Source: Microbacterium arborescens
GTDB taxonomy: Bacteria; Actinomycetota; Actinomycetes; Actinomycetales; Microbacteriaceae
NCBI GenBank assembly: GCA_003339645.1
Contig: QNUV01000021.1
Location: forward strand, 1-64,000
Reading direction: 5' to 3'
Length of the DNA stretch: 64,000 nt
Position numbers and translations under genes: made by a program
The notes under the pieces: generated by a model
The model's input: only the letters and a program-made list of their open reading frames with translations
What the model was told of the DNA's origin: nothing
The model's database searches: none
Shown: positions 9,585 to 19,325 of the stretch, in pieces
Layout of the letters: every line of letters begins with the position of its first letter
Numbering within the stretch: the stretch's first letter is position 1

Positions 9585-10483
9585 GCGCTCGCTCCTTCGC
9601 GGTCGCTGCGGGTGCGGGGCACCACGATCATGGGGGCGGTCACGACGCGCAGCATCCGCGCCGCCGTGGAGCCGAGGAAGAGCCGTCGCGGCTGAGCGAG
9701 ACGGCTGGAGCCGACGATGACGACCTCACCGGCTTCCCACTCGAGGTGCGACACGGCGTCCTCGATGCCGTCGCCGGCCGCGACCACGGCGGTCACCTCG
9801 GCGTCGGACGGAAGCGCCGAACGGACCTCGTCGAGCACCTCCTGCGCGTGGTTCTGACCGACCGTGCGGATGGCGCCGGTGTCGAGGCCCGCGGGCAGGT
9901 CGAGGGCGACGAGCGAGAGCAGCCGCACCGGCGCCGCGGTCGCCGCGGCGAGCCGGATGGTCGCCTCGACGAGGAGTTCCGTGCCCTCGCGCTCGCCCAC
10001 GGCGGCGGTCAGCCGCGTGATGCCGGTCTCGACCGGAACCCGCCGCGCGCCGCGCGGAACCAGGGCGACCGGCACGTCGGACGAGTGCACGAGCTCGGTC
10101 GTCGTCGTGCCGAGCCGGTGCCGGCCCCGGTTGCCGCCGTCGGCCGCCCCGACGACGATGAGCGAGGCCCCCAGCTCGTCGGCGGTGTCGATGAGCCCCG
10201 CCGCGACCGACTCGCCGTAGCGGACGTGGGCGCGGTGCGACACACCCTCGGGAACCTCCGCGGCGCCCTCCCGCAGCCAGCCGGCGGCCTGCTCGCGCAG
10301 CAGCCGCTCATAGCCGGCATCCGGCGGCACGATGCCCGGCTTCTGGGCGGGGAGCACGAGCACGAGGTGGAGCGCGGCCCCGGATGCCGCCCCGAGGCGA
10401 CTCGCGAAGGCCACGGCATCCCGCCCCGCCTTGGTCGCGGTGTATCCGACGACGATGCGGCCGGCGGACGCCGACCGACTCAT
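9581..10483 (-). CDS. tandem universal stress protein (two UspA domains)
   Basis: 300 residues from ATG 10483. Two UspA domains in tandem: residues about 8-145 (IVVGYTATKAGRDAV at the N-terminus, then the ATP-loop ADGGNRGRHRLGTTTTELV) and about 155-290 (VEIVGSS-like SSRLAQPRRLFLGSTAARML). The start overlaps the putrescine oxidase stop by ATGA, and its stop overlaps the APC permease start by ATGA. It is therefore embedded in the catabolic operon. The role is unknown; Usp proteins bind ATP and act in stress survival. A link to H2O2 and aldehyde made by the amine oxidase is inference. Confidence 0.85.
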   Translation of the reverse strand: MSRSASAGRIVVGYTATKAGRDAVAFASRLGAASGAALHLVLVLPAQKPGIVPPDAGYERLLREQAAGWLREGAAEVPEGVSHRAHVRYGESVAAGLIDTADELGASLIVVGAADGGNRGRHRLGTTTTELVHSSDVPVALVPRGARRVPVETGITRLTAAVGEREGTELLVEATIRLAAATAAPVRLLSLVALDLPAGLDTGAIRTVGQNHAQEVLDEVRSALPSDAEVTAVVAAGDGIEDAVSHLEWEAGEVVIVGSSRLAQPRRLFLGSTAARMLRVVTAPMIVVPRTRSDREGASA

Positions 10484-11838
10484 GCGCGGTCCGCTTCGAG
10501 GATCTCGTCGGCGACGCGGTGGCCCATGCGGATCGCCCCGTCGACGTGCTGGTAGCCGAGTCCGGCGAGGTCGCTGCACGCGACGTGCAGGGGCGCGACG
10601 AGCTCGAGCTGCTCAGCGCCGTAACGGGTCAGGCCGCCCAGGTCGAAGCTCGCGGCGTACGCGCCTCGCGTCCACTCCTCGCTGCCCCAGTCGCTCTCGT
10701 AGTAGACGATCGGGTTCTTCGCCTCGGGTCCGTAGTAGTGCGACAGTGACTCGAGGATGCGCTCGCGCCGCTCATCCGCCGACAGGCGGAAGAGGTCGTC
10801 GGCGTTCTGGTCGGAGACGAACCCGACGAGCGTGCCCCGCTCGTCGCCGTGGTTGGTGTTGTCGTACGCCTCGTGCGACAGCTCGTACGGGCTGAAAGCG
10901 GTGCCCGACAGCCCCTGCTCGCGCCAGAACGGCCGGTCGTAGACGGCGTGCACCTTGATGACGAAGCCCATCGAGAAGTGCTGGTGCATCTGGTGCTTCA
11001 GACGCGGCAGCGGCGGCGAGAACGAGATGCGGTTGTAGAGCACCGGTGCCAGGGCGAGCACGACGTGACGCGCCCGCACCGTGACGTCGTCGGTGCGGAC
11101 GACCGCGCCCGCGTCGGAGTACTCGATCGAGCGCACCGGCTGAGCGAGCAGGACGTCCTCGCCCAGTCGCTCCGCGAGGCGCAGCGGCACCTGCTGCAGA
11201 CCTCCGACGACGCGCTTGTCGAGGATGAAGTCCGCGTCGACCAAATGCGAGTACGACCCCGCCGACGCCGCCATGAGCAGCGACTGCAGCAGCGAGAAGG
11301 TGTGCGTCGGCTTGGTGAGCATCGCCGATCCCGTGGCGAACGCGAGGTTGCGCACCGCCTCGTCGTCGTCGGTCTGCTGTCGCAGCCAGGCGTCCCACGA
11401 GATGCGGTCCCACTCGGCCGCCTTCTCGTGCGCCCACGGCCGGTCGGGGTCGATCTCGGCGACCATCGCGTCCAGCCGCGCGGTGATCTCGTCGATGACC
11501 CGTTCGGTCTCCGGCGCCACCGGGAACATCTCGCCGCGGAAGCGTCGCGCCTGCCCGTCCGGACCGACGTACACGCTGTCGCCGTCGCGGTACCGCGTGT
11601 ACGTCTCGAGTCCGAGGTCGGCGAGCGTGTCGATCAGCGCGTGCTGGTCGGGCGAGACCCACTGGCCGCCGAGCTCGAGCATGGCGCCGTCGATCTCATC
11701 GGTCCACAGACGTCCGCCGACGCGGTCGCGCGCCTCGAGCACGACGACCGACAGCCCGGCCTTCCTCAGGTCGTTCGCGGCGGTCAGTCCAGCCGCGCCG
11801 GCTCCGACGATCGCGACGTCGCGGGTGATCTCAGTCAT
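10480..11838 (-). CDS. puo: putrescine oxidase (FAD flavin monoamine oxidase)
   Basis: 452 residues from ATG 11838 with GGAG upstream. The Rossmann FAD motif VAIVGAGAAGLTAANDL lies near residues 8-24, followed by EARDRVGGRLWTD. Long stretches recall the putrescine oxidases of Rhodococcus and Kocuria: GGQWVSPDQ, SHLVDADFILDKRVVGGLQQ, HQMHQHFSMGFVIKVHAVYD and ESDWGSEEWTRGAYAASFD. Expected reaction: putrescine + O2 -> 4-aminobutanal + NH3 + H2O2. It overlaps the upstream permease gene by 8 bp and the Usp gene by 4 bp. The recognition is from memory of the family, not from a search. Confidence 0.85.
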   Translation of the reverse strand: MTEITRDVAIVGAGAAGLTAANDLRKAGLSVVVLEARDRVGGRLWTDEIDGAMLELGGQWVSPDQHALIDTLADLGLETYTRYRDGDSVYVGPDGQARRFRGEMFPVAPETERVIDEITARLDAMVAEIDPDRPWAHEKAAEWDRISWDAWLRQQTDDDEAVRNLAFATGSAMLTKPTHTFSLLQSLLMAASAGSYSHLVDADFILDKRVVGGLQQVPLRLAERLGEDVLLAQPVRSIEYSDAGAVVRTDDVTVRARHVVLALAPVLYNRISFSPPLPRLKHQMHQHFSMGFVIKVHAVYDRPFWREQGLSGTAFSPYELSHEAYDNTNHGDERGTLVGFVSDQNADDLFRLSADERRERILESLSHYYGPEAKNPIVYYESDWGSEEWTRGAYAASFDLGGLTRYGAEQLELVAPLHVACSDLAGLGYQHVDGAIRMGHRVADEILEADRA

Positions 11839-13327
11839 TTCCGACTCCTTCGTTGGCAGAACCCGTGACCGGGGCGACACTCTCCCGGTCGAGCCGACGG
11901 GCGCGCAGGTTGCGGCGCACGAGCGGCCAGAACACCAGTAGTACACCGGTGGCGATGAGACTCGTCCACACCTGCGAACGCCCCGACTCGGTCGTGAGCA
12001 TGACCACCACGACGGCGGCGATCGCGACGATGAGGAAGATGTTGAGCCACGGGTGCAGCCACATCTTCAGCTTGAGCGCGGCCACCTCCTCGGGCGTCAT
12101 CCGCTGACGCAGACGCAGCTGGGTGAGGGCGATGAAGACGTACACGAAGAGCGCGACGAGGCCGGCCGAGTTCATGATGAAGTCGAAGATGCCCGACCCC
12201 GGCGTGAGGAAGTTCACGAGCGTCGCGATGAGCCCGCCGATCGTCGAGGCCAGCAGCGCCATCACCGGAACACCGTTGCGCGAGCGCCGCGCGACGATCT
12301 TCGGGGCGAAGCCCTTGTCGGCGAGCGCCGAGAACATCCGCGAGGCCGAGTACAGCCCCGAGTTGAGCACCGAGATGACCGCCGTGAAGATCACGAGCTG
12401 CATGATGACGTCGGCACCAGGGATGCCGAAGCGCGACAGCGCGACGGTGAACGGCGCGTTCGCGACATCCGTCGGCGCCGGCAGCTCGTCCCAGGGCACG
12501 ACGGTGACGATCACGAGCACCGAACCGACGAAGAACAGCAGGATGCGCCAGATGATGGTGCTCGTCGCCTGTCGGATGCCCTTGGCGGGATCGACGGATT
12601 CGGCCGACGCCATGACGGCGATCTCGGTGCCGAAGTACGAGAAGATCACGAGCGCGACGCCGGTGAAGGCGACGCCGATGCCGTTGGGGGCGAACCCGTC
12701 GTGCTCCCACAGGTTGGGGACGGCGAAGGTCGCCTGCGGCCACAGCCCGAGAGCGAAGAGGATGCCGGCACCCAGGAACACCACGATCGCGAGCACCTTG
12801 ATGCTGGCGAGCCAGAACTCGACCTCGCCGAACGTGCGGACCGAGATGACGTTCGTCCCGACGAAGACCGCCAGGAGGATCAGCGACCAGCCCCACGAGG
12901 GGACGCCGGGGAACCAGGTGTGCATCGTCTCGCCGCCGAGCACCGCCTCGTAGGCGAGCACGCCGACCCAGAAGTACCAGTAGAGCCAGCCGACGAGATA
13001 GGCCGCCCAGTCGCCGAGTCCGACGCGGGCGTACTCCATGAACGAGCCGATCGCCGGACGCGACGCCGCCATCTCGCCGAGCATGCGCATCGCGAGGAAG
13101 ACCAGCAGACCGCCCAGCAGGTAGGACAGGACCGCGGCCGGCCCGACCGTGCGGATGACGTTGCCCGACCCCACGAACAGGCTCGCGCCGATGATGCCGC
13201 CGAGCGTGATCATCGTGACGTGGCGCGACCGCAGCTTGTTCGAGCGCGCTTTCGTCACCGCCCCGAGCCCCGCGGACGTCTCGGGCGAGACCGGGTTCTT
13301 CCAGCCGCTGGAGCTCGGGGCCGCCAC
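11831..13327 (-). CDS. GABA/amino acid permease (AAT family)
   Basis: 498 residues from GTG 13327, only 2 nt after the transaminase stop. The AAT/GabP signature is at the start: RHVTMITLGGIIGASLFVGS, then SYLLGGLLVFLAMRMLGEMA and RPAIGSFMEYAR. About 12 transmembrane helices follow, with a long hydrophilic C-terminal tail. The conserved YFGTEIAVMASAE loop fits GABA and amino acid transporters. The open frame continues upstream antisense to gabT; that part is not coding. Its position between GABA transaminase and putrescine oxidase supports GABA uptake. Basic or aromatic amino acid uptake cannot be excluded. Confidence 0.85.
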   Translation of the reverse strand: MAAPSSSGWKNPVSPETSAGLGAVTKARSNKLRSRHVTMITLGGIIGASLFVGSGNVIRTVGPAAVLSYLLGGLLVFLAMRMLGEMAASRPAIGSFMEYARVGLGDWAAYLVGWLYWYFWVGVLAYEAVLGGETMHTWFPGVPSWGWSLILLAVFVGTNVISVRTFGEVEFWLASIKVLAIVVFLGAGILFALGLWPQATFAVPNLWEHDGFAPNGIGVAFTGVALVIFSYFGTEIAVMASAESVDPAKGIRQATSTIIWRILLFFVGSVLVIVTVVPWDELPAPTDVANAPFTVALSRFGIPGADVIMQLVIFTAVISVLNSGLYSASRMFSALADKGFAPKIVARRSRNGVPVMALLASTIGGLIATLVNFLTPGSGIFDFIMNSAGLVALFVYVFIALTQLRLRQRMTPEEVAALKLKMWLHPWLNIFLIVAIAAVVVVMLTTESGRSQVWTSLIATGVLLVFWPLVRRNLRARRLDRESVAPVTGSANEGVGND

Positions 13328-13329
13328 GC

Positions 13330-14688
13330 TCAGACCCGCCCGAGCGCCGCAGCGATGACGTCGAGGCCGTCGTCGAGCAGCTCGTCGCCGATCGACAGCG
13401 GCGGAAGGAACCGGATGACGTTGCCGTAGGTGCCGCACGTGAGCACGATGACGCCCTCCGCGATGCAGGCCTTCGCGATCGCCGACGTCAGCGCGGCGTC
13501 GGGGGCGCCGGTGGCGGGGTCGACGAACTCCGCGGCGATCATCGCGCCGAGCCCGCGCACATCCCCGATGCGGGGGTCGCTCTCGCGCATCGCGTTCAGC
13601 CTGGCCGTCAGGCGCGCCCCGATCTGCTGAGCTCGCTCGATCAGGCCGTCGTTCTCGAAGGCGTCGATCGCGGCGAGCGCCGCCGCGCACGCGACCGGGT
13701 TGCCACCGTACGTGCCGCCGAGGCCACCGGGGTGCGAGGCGTCCATGAGGTCGGCGCGCCCGGTGACCGCGGCGAGCGGCAGGCCCGCCGCGATGCCCTT
13801 CGCGGTCGTGATCAGGTCGGGGACGATGCCGAAGTGCTCGCTGGCGAACATGGCACCGGTGCGAGCGAAGCCGGTCTGGACTTCGTCGGCGATGAACACG
13901 ACGCCGTTCTCGCGGCACCAGTCGGCGACCGCCGGCAGGAACCCGTCGGCGGGGACGATGAACCCGCCCTCGCCCTGGATGGGCTCGATGATGACGGCGG
14001 CGAGGTTGTCGGCTCCGATCTGCTTCTCGATCTGCGAGATCGCGCGGGCTGCGGCATCCGGGCCCGACAGCCCGTCGCGGAACGGGTACGACAGCGGCGC
14101 ACGGTAGACCTCGGGGGCGAACGGCCCGAATCCGCTCTTGTAGGGCATCGACTTCGCGGTGAGCGCCATCGTGAGGTTCGTCCGGCCGTGGTAGCCGTGG
14201 TCGAAGGCGACGACCGCCTGGCGGCCGGTCGCCTTGCGAGCGATCTTCACGGCGTTCTCGACCGCTTCGGCGCCCGAGTTGAACAGCGCGGTCTTCTTCT
14301 CGTGGTCGCCCGGGGTGAGCCGGTTGAGGGCTTCGGCGACGGCGACGTACGACTCGTACGGCGAGATCATGAAGCAGGTGTGGGTGAACTGCGCGACCTG
14401 CGCCTGCACAGCGGCGACGACGGCGGGATGCGCGTTGCCCACCGAGGTCACGGCGATGCCCGAGCCGAGGTCGATGAGCGAGTTCCCGTCGGCGTCGACG
14501 ACGACTCCGCCGCCCGCGGCGACGGCATGGATCGGCGCGGTGTGGCCGACACCGGCCGGGACGGCGGCTGCCTTGCGGGCCAGCAGTTCCTCGGAGCGAG
14601 GTCCGGGGATCGCGGTGACGACGCGGCGCTCCTGCGGGAGGGTCGGGCCGCCGAGGGGGATGGTCGGCGTCGAGGTCGTGGTGCTCAT
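13330..14688 (-). CDS. gabT: 4-aminobutyrate--2-oxoglutarate transaminase
   Basis: 452 residues, a class III PLP aminotransferase. Motifs: NSGAEAVENAVKIARKATGR, FDHGYHGRTNLTMALT, EPIQGEGGF, the Asp in VVFIADEVQTGFARTG and the PLP Lys in LITTAKGIAAGLPLAAV. These match bacterial GabT closely. It is the first gene of the seven-gene minus-strand operon, and the divergent PucR gene starts about 55 nt away. It converts GABA and 2-oxoglutarate to succinic semialdehyde and glutamate, feeding the dehydrogenases at the operon end. Confidence 0.93.
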   Translation of the reverse strand: MSTTTSTPTIPLGGPTLPQERRVVTAIPGPRSEELLARKAAAVPAGVGHTAPIHAVAAGGGVVVDADGNSLIDLGSGIAVTSVGNAHPAVVAAVQAQVAQFTHTCFMISPYESYVAVAEALNRLTPGDHEKKTALFNSGAEAVENAVKIARKATGRQAVVAFDHGYHGRTNLTMALTAKSMPYKSGFGPFAPEVYRAPLSYPFRDGLSGPDAAARAISQIEKQIGADNLAAVIIEPIQGEGGFIVPADGFLPAVADWCRENGVVFIADEVQTGFARTGAMFASEHFGIVPDLITTAKGIAAGLPLAAVTGRADLMDASHPGGLGGTYGGNPVACAAALAAIDAFENDGLIERAQQIGARLTARLNAMRESDPRIGDVRGLGAMIAAEFVDPATGAPDAALTSAIAKACIAEGVIVLTCGTYGNVIRFLPPLSIGDELLDDGLDVIAAALGRV

Positions 14689-14742
14689 TCCGCGACAGTA
14701 GGACGCGCGTCGCGCAACCCGCATTCACCGGGTTGTACAGTG

Positions 14743-16299
14743 ATGCCACCTCTTATCGCCAGCATGTACAGGATGCCGATGCCCGCCGCCGCTCCCCCGT
14801 CGCCGACGATCCGCGCGCTGCTGGCCCGGCGCGAGCTCGATCTGCGCCTCGCGACGCCGGCCGACGACGCCAACCTCGACGCGCCCGTGCGCTGGGTGCA
14901 CAGCTCGGATCTCGCCGACCCGACGCCCTTCCTCTCGGAAGACGTGATCCTGCTCACGACGGGCACCCAGTTCGCCGGAGACGACGACGCGGACGCAGAG
15001 GCGGAGGCCTATGTCGGCCGCCTGCGGGCGCGCGGTGTCCGGGGGCTCGGCTTCGGCACGGAGGTGGTCCGCGACGGCATCCCCGATGCGCTCCGGACCG
15101 CGTGCACGACGGCGGGAATGCCGCTGTTCGAGGTGCCGTACCGCACGCCGTTCATCGCCGTCGCCCGAGCGGCGGCCGAGGCCATCGCGGCACAGGCGTA
15201 CGCCCGGCGCAGCTGGGCGCTCGACGCGCAGCGCGCCCTCGCGATCGCCGCTCTGCGCCCCGACGGCTTCGACGCGACGCTCGCCGAGCTCGCGCGCCAG
15301 CTCGGGGCGTGGGTCGGCCTCTACGACGCCTCGGGCGCGCTGACGCACGAGCACTCGACCGCCGGGTCGTCGGTCGACGACGACCTGCGCCGGGCCGTCG
15401 ACGCCGAGGCGGCGGCCCTCCTGCGCAGGGGCGGCGGGACAGGTGCGGCGATGCGGCTGGCGGGGCACACCGTGACGCTGCAGACCCTCGGCTCGGCGGG
15501 TCAGCGGGGCGTCCTCGTCACCGTCGGCATCGAGCTCGACCAGGATGCCCGCGCTGTCGTCACCGCCGTCGTCGCGATGACGGGCCTCGCTCTCGAGCAG
15601 CGCCGGATGACCGCGGGAGCGTGGAGCGGACTGCGGGCGGCGCTCGTCGACCTGCTCGTCGACGGGCATCTCACCCTCGCGCGGAAGGTGGCGACCGATG
15701 CCTGGGGCGGCTTCCCCGCCGCGCCATACGTCGTCGCCGTGGCCGATGCTCACGCCCCGACCGGCGCCCGCGAGGTGCTCGACAATCACGCCGCGGGGGG
15801 ACGGCTGTTCTACGGTCGCGACGAGGACGGAGTGCTCCTGATCGTCGGGGCGGGCGAACGGCAGGTGCTCGACGACATCGCCGCGCGGCTGTCGTGGCGG
15901 CTCGGAACCGCCGCCGCCGCGACCGACGACGACGTGACGGCGGCCCGCGACCGTGCCCGGCTCGCGCGCGACCGCGGGCGTCCGGGTGCCGTCACCGATG
16001 TCGTCGATGCCCCGGGCGATCTGCTCGACGATCTCGCTACGGCGCCCTCTCGCGCCCGGGCCGGAGCCGAGCTCGCACCCCTGCGCACCCATGACGCCCG
16101 TCACGGCACGGCGCTCGAGGCGACGCTCGTCGCCTGGCTCGATCACGACGGCGCGCATGAGGCGACTGCTCGGGCCCTCGGAGTGCACCGGCACACCGTC
16201 CGTACGCGCATCGCCCTGGCCCAGCGCCTGCTCGGCCGCGACCTGTCGACCTTCGCCGATCGTGCCGCCGTCTGGACGGCTCTCCGCCTCTCCCCCTGA
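14743..16299 (+). CDS. PucR-family transcriptional regulator of the putrescine/GABA operon
   Basis: About 518 residues from ATG 14743; ATGs at 14764, 14773 and 14779 are alternatives. The open frame reaches back to 13732 antisense to gabT and is not coding there. The N-terminal part (TIRALLARRELDLRLATPAD through about residue 140) resembles the purine-catabolism regulator N-domain. The C-terminus (about 455-515) carries the PucR HTH_30: LEATLVAWLDHDGAHEATAR, then ALGVHRHTVRTRIALAQRLL. It is divergent from gabT with a 54-bp gap, so it is the likely regulator of the operon. Two TGTACAG words (14734-14740 and 14765-14771), 31 bp apart, lie in this gap or overlap the start. Confidence 0.85.
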   Translation: MPPLIASMYRMPMPAAAPPSPTIRALLARRELDLRLATPADDANLDAPVRWVHSSDLADPTPFLSEDVILLTTGTQFAGDDDADAEAEAYVGRLRARGVRGLGFGTEVVRDGIPDALRTACTTAGMPLFEVPYRTPFIAVARAAAEAIAAQAYARRSWALDAQRALAIAALRPDGFDATLAELARQLGAWVGLYDASGALTHEHSTAGSSVDDDLRRAVDAEAAALLRRGGGTGAAMRLAGHTVTLQTLGSAGQRGVLVTVGIELDQDARAVVTAVVAMTGLALEQRRMTAGAWSGLRAALVDLLVDGHLTLARKVATDAWGGFPAAPYVVAVADAHAPTGAREVLDNHAAGGRLFYGRDEDGVLLIVGAGERQVLDDIAARLSWRLGTAAAATDDDVTAARDRARLARDRGRPGAVTDVVDAPGDLLDDLATAPSRARAGAELAPLRTHDARHGTALEATLVAWLDHDGAHEATARALGVHRHTVRTRIALAQRLLGRDLSTFADRAAVWTALRLSP

Positions 16300-16312
16300 C
16301 CCCCCGCCTCTT

Positions 16313-16380
16313 CCCGTCGACTCGCCAAGAAATGCGGATCCGGGGCCCGCCGCATCCACCGTTTCTGGCGAGTCGACGGG
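16313..16380. repeat. 68-bp inverted-repeat element, copy A
   Basis: Perfect 15-bp arms, CCCGTCGACTCGCCA at 16313-16327 and its reverse complement at 16366-16380, around a 38-nt centre. It fills the junction of the convergent PucR and RamB genes, 13 nt from the first stop and 12 nt from the second. It is one of six copies of identical length in the window. Confidence 0.9.
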
Positions 16381-16392
16381 ATGCGGCGCCGG

Positions 16393-17877
16393 TCAGGACG
16401 GGGCGTGCGCCTCCAGGAACGCGTAGAGATCGGTCGTGTCGACGCCCGGGAAGGCGCCCGTCGGCAGCGTCGCCAGCAGGGTGCGCGGCGTCTTCACGTT
16501 CGGCCAGGCGGCGGCGCGCCACCGCTCCTCGAGGCCCGCCGGCGCACGTCGGCAGCACACGTCTACCGAGTGCCGCGACACCCCGCGGTGAGGTGTGCCG
16601 CGGCCGAGGAACCACTTCGTGTCGTCGAAGCGCACGCCGACGCTGACCGAGTGCGCCCCCTCGCTCGAATGCTCGACGCGAGCCGTGCACCAATAGGTCC
16701 CGTTGCCGGTATCGGTGTACTGGTAATACGGGTTGAAGCGGTCGTCGACGTCGAAGACCGCCCGGCTCGTCCATTCCCGGCAGCACAGCTGCCCCTCGAT
16801 GGCGCCGAGGCGGTCAGTCGGGAAGTCGACGTCGTCGTTCTCGTACGCCTTCGTGATCGTCCCCGACTCGTGAACCTTGAGGAAGTGCACCGCGATGCCG
16901 AGGTGCTCGGTCGCGAGGTTCGTGAAGCGGTGCGCGGCGGTCTCGTACGACACCGAGTACGCGTCGCGCAGGTCTTCGATCGAGATCGCCCGCCGCTCCT
17001 TCGCCTCGCGGAGGGCGGGCACAGCATCCGCCTCGGGGATCAGCAGTGCGCCGGTGAGGTAGTTGGTCTCCACCCGCTGCCGGAGGAACTCGTCGTAGCT
17101 GGCCGGCTCGGTGTGACCGAGGATGCGGCTCGACAGCGCCTGCAGCACGGCGGTCCGCGGATCGGCGGGGGTCGCGGCAGCGAGGCGGCTCGACAGATAG
17201 AGCCTCCCGTGGGCGAGGTCGGCGACGCTGCGGGTCGTCTGCGGCAGATCCGCGACGTAGTGGATGCTGAACCCGAGGTGCCCCGCGATGTCGCTCGCGG
17301 TGCGCTGCGTCAGCGGCCCGCCCGGGTGCCCGACCGCCGCCAGCAGCTCCCGCGCCTGCTGCTCCAGCTCGGGGAAGTAGTTGTTCTGCGTGCGCATGAG
17401 GCGCCGCAGGGCGACGTTCGCGCGCCGCGCCTCCTCGGGGGTCGCGGCGCGTTCGTCGTGCAACCGCTCGATCTCACCCTGCAGTGCGAGAAGGGCGCGC
17501 AGCACCTCGTCGGGCACGGCGCGCGGGATGCGGAACGGCGTGACCCCGGCGCTCCGGAACGTCGGCCCGGTCATCGCCCGGGCGACCTCGATCTCGAGGG
17601 CCGCACGGGGATCGAGCTCCTCGGACTCGAGAAGCGCGTCGAGCGAGGTGCCGAGGGCGCGGGCGATCGTGCGGAGCAGCGAGAGCTTCGGCTCGCGGCG
17701 ACCGTTCTCGATCATCGAGAGCTGGCTCGGCGCGCGCCCGACGGCCGCGGCGAGGTCGTCGAGGGTCATCCCTCGCCCGGTGCGGATCTGCCGGATGCGC
17801 CGGCCGATCGTGAAGGCGTCCATGTCCTCATCGTCGAGCGCCACCCTTGCGGCGGCGACGGCATCCTTGCGCGTCAT
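16393..17877 (-). CDS. ramB: RamB/ScfR-type XRE regulator of acetate and glyoxylate metabolism
   Basis: 494 residues from ATG 17877; an in-frame ATG at 17823 ([18 protein letters not shown]) is an alternative that begins exactly at the HTH. N-terminal [26 protein letters not shown]. The middle has an IrrE/ImmA-like region without a clear HExxH. The C-terminus is the Cys-rich short-chain fatty-acid regulator domain ([22 protein letters not shown]). Divergence from isocitrate lyase matches the ramB/aceA arrangement of corynebacteria and mycobacteria, where RamB controls glyoxylate-cycle genes. A perfect 20-bp palindrome lies 22 bp upstream of its start and is a candidate operator. Confidence 0.85.
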   Translation of the reverse strand: MTRKDAVAAARVALDDEDMDAFTIGRRIRQIRTGRGMTLDDLAAAVGRAPSQLSMIENGRREPKLSLLRTIARALGTSLDALLESEELDPRAALEIEVARAMTGPTFRSAGVTPFRIPRAVPDEVLRALLALQGEIERLHDERAATPEEARRANVALRRLMRTQNNYFPELEQQARELLAAVGHPGGPLTQRTASDIAGHLGFSIHYVADLPQTTRSVADLAHGRLYLSSRLAAATPADPRTAVLQALSSRILGHTEPASYDEFLRQRVETNYLTGALLIPEADAVPALREAKERRAISIEDLRDAYSVSYETAAHRFTNLATEHLGIAVHFLKVHESGTITKAYENDDVDFPTDRLGAIEGQLCCREWTSRAVFDVDDRFNPYYQYTDTGNGTYWCTARVEHSSEGAHSVSVGVRFDDTKWFLGRGTPHRGVSRHSVDVCCRRAPAGLEERWRAAAWPNVKTPRTLLATLPTGAFPGVDTTDLYAFLEAHAPS

Positions 17878-17899
17878 GGCGGGATTCTGTCACGAAAGC

Positions 17900-17919
17900 A
17901 GAAGATCGGCCGATCTTCT
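17900..17919. promoter_or_regulatory. 20-bp perfect palindrome, candidate RamB operator
   Basis: AGAAGATCGGCCGATCTTCT is a perfect 10+10 palindrome in the ramB-aceA intergenic region, 22 bp from the ramB start and 89 bp from the aceA start. It is not the AAAGTTTGCAAA-like site known for corynebacterial RamB, so assignment to this regulator is inference from position. It has no loop and no U-tract, so a terminator is unlikely. Confidence 0.6.
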
Positions 17920-18008
17920 CCTCGGATCCGACCGTACAGCGCGGGTTAGTTCGCCCACAGTGGTCTCCACGACGGGCAGAGCCGCCCGTTCCGACGAAGG
18001 AGACCGAG

Positions 18009-19316
18009 ATGACCACGATTCCCGCTCCGGGTCCGCTGCGGCCCGGCGACCAGGTTCAGACCGCTGACGAGCTCGAGGAGCTGTGGCAGACCGACCCCCG
18101 CTGGGACGGCATCGAGCGCACGTACCGCGCCGCCGACGTCATCCGGCTGCGAGGTTCCGTGCGCGAGGACGCCACGCTCGCCCGCCGCGGTGCCGAGTCG
18201 CTGTGGAACCTCCTCCACACCGAGGAGTACGTCCGCGCCCTCGGCGCCTACACGGGCGGCCAGGCCGTCCAACAGGTGCGCGCCGGCCTGAAGGCGATCT
18301 ATCTGTCCGGCTGGCAGGTCGCCGCCGACGCGAACCTCGCCGGGCAGACCTACCCCGACCAGAGCCTCTACCCCGCCAACTCCGTGCCGGCCGTCGTGCG
18401 GCGCATCACCAACGCGCTGTTGCGGCAGGACCAGATCGAGCACGCCGAGGGCGGCCGCACCCGCGACTGGCTCGCCCCGATCGTCGCCGACGGCGAGGCC
18501 GGGTTCGGCGGTCCGCTGAACGCCTACGAGCTCGCGGCATCCCTCATCGCCGCCGGTGCCGCCGGGACTCACTGGGAAGACCAGCTCGCGAGCGAGAAGA
18601 AGTGCGGCCACCTCGGCGGCAAAGTGCTGGTGCCGACGGCCCAGCACATCCGCACGCTCAACGCCGCGCGGCTGGCCGGAGATGTCGCGGGCGTGCCCGC
18701 GATCGTCATCGCGCGGACCGACGCGCTGGGCGCCGACCTCATCACGAGCGACGTCGACGAGCGCGATCGCCCTTTCCTCACCGGCGAGCGCACGAGCGAG
18801 GGCTTCTACCGCACCCGCGCCGGGATCGACCCGGTCATCGCTCGGGGCCTCGCGTTCGCGCCCTTCGCCGACCTGCTGTGGGTCGAGACCGGCGAGCCCG
18901 ACATCGAGCTGGCGCGCGAGTTCGCCGCGGCCGTTCACGCCGAGCATCCCGGCAAGCTGCTCGCGTACAACTGCTCGCCGAGCTTCAACTGGAAGCGGCA
19001 CCTCAGCGACGCGCAGATCGCGACGTTCCAGGCGGAGCTGGCCGAACTGGGCTACCGGTTCCAGTTCATCACCCTGGCCGGATTCCACGCCCTCAACCAC
19101 TCGATGTTCGATCTCGCCCGTGGCTACGCCGACCGCGCGATGAGCGCGTACGTCGAACTGCAGCAGGCGGAATTCGACGCCGAGACGCACGGCTACACCG
19201 CCACCCGCCACCAGCGTGAAGCAGGCACCGGCTACTTCGACGCCCTCTCGACGGCGCTCAACCCCGACAGCGCCACCCTCGCCTTGGCCGGATCGACCGA
19301 GGCATCCCAGTTCTGA
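18009..19316 (+). CDS. aceA: isocitrate lyase
   Basis: 435 residues from ATG 18009, with GAAGGAGAC upstream. The catalytic signature KKCGHLGGK is present in [20 protein letters not shown]. Other family blocks are [38 protein letters not shown], the Mg-binding [12 protein letters not shown] and NCSPSFNWK. It cleaves isocitrate to glyoxylate and succinate. It is followed by malate synthase about 100 nt downstream; a 68-bp hairpin element lies between them. Acetate/fatty-acid control through the divergent RamB gene is expected from the family. Confidence 0.96.
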   Translation: MTTIPAPGPLRPGDQVQTADELEELWQTDPRWDGIERTYRAADVIRLRGSVREDATLARRGAESLWNLLHTEEYVRALGAYTGGQAVQQVRAGLKAIYLSGWQVAADANLAGQTYPDQSLYPANSVPAVVRRITNALLRQDQIEHAEGGRTRDWLAPIVADGEAGFGGPLNAYELAASLIAAGAAGTHWEDQLASEKKCGHLGGKVLVPTAQHIRTLNAARLAGDVAGVPAIVIARTDALGADLITSDVDERDRPFLTGERTSEGFYRTRAGIDPVIARGLAFAPFADLLWVETGEPDIELAREFAAAVHAEHPGKLLAYNCSPSFNWKRHLSDAQIATFQAELAELGYRFQFITLAGFHALNHSMFDLARGYADRAMSAYVELQQAEFDAETHGYTATRHQREAGTGYFDALSTALNPDSATLALAGSTEASQF

Positions 19317-19325
19317 CCCCCTTCA

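Noticed and set aside
13732-14742. N-terminal extension of the PucR frame
   Set aside because: It lies antisense to gabT, and PucR homology begins only after 14743.
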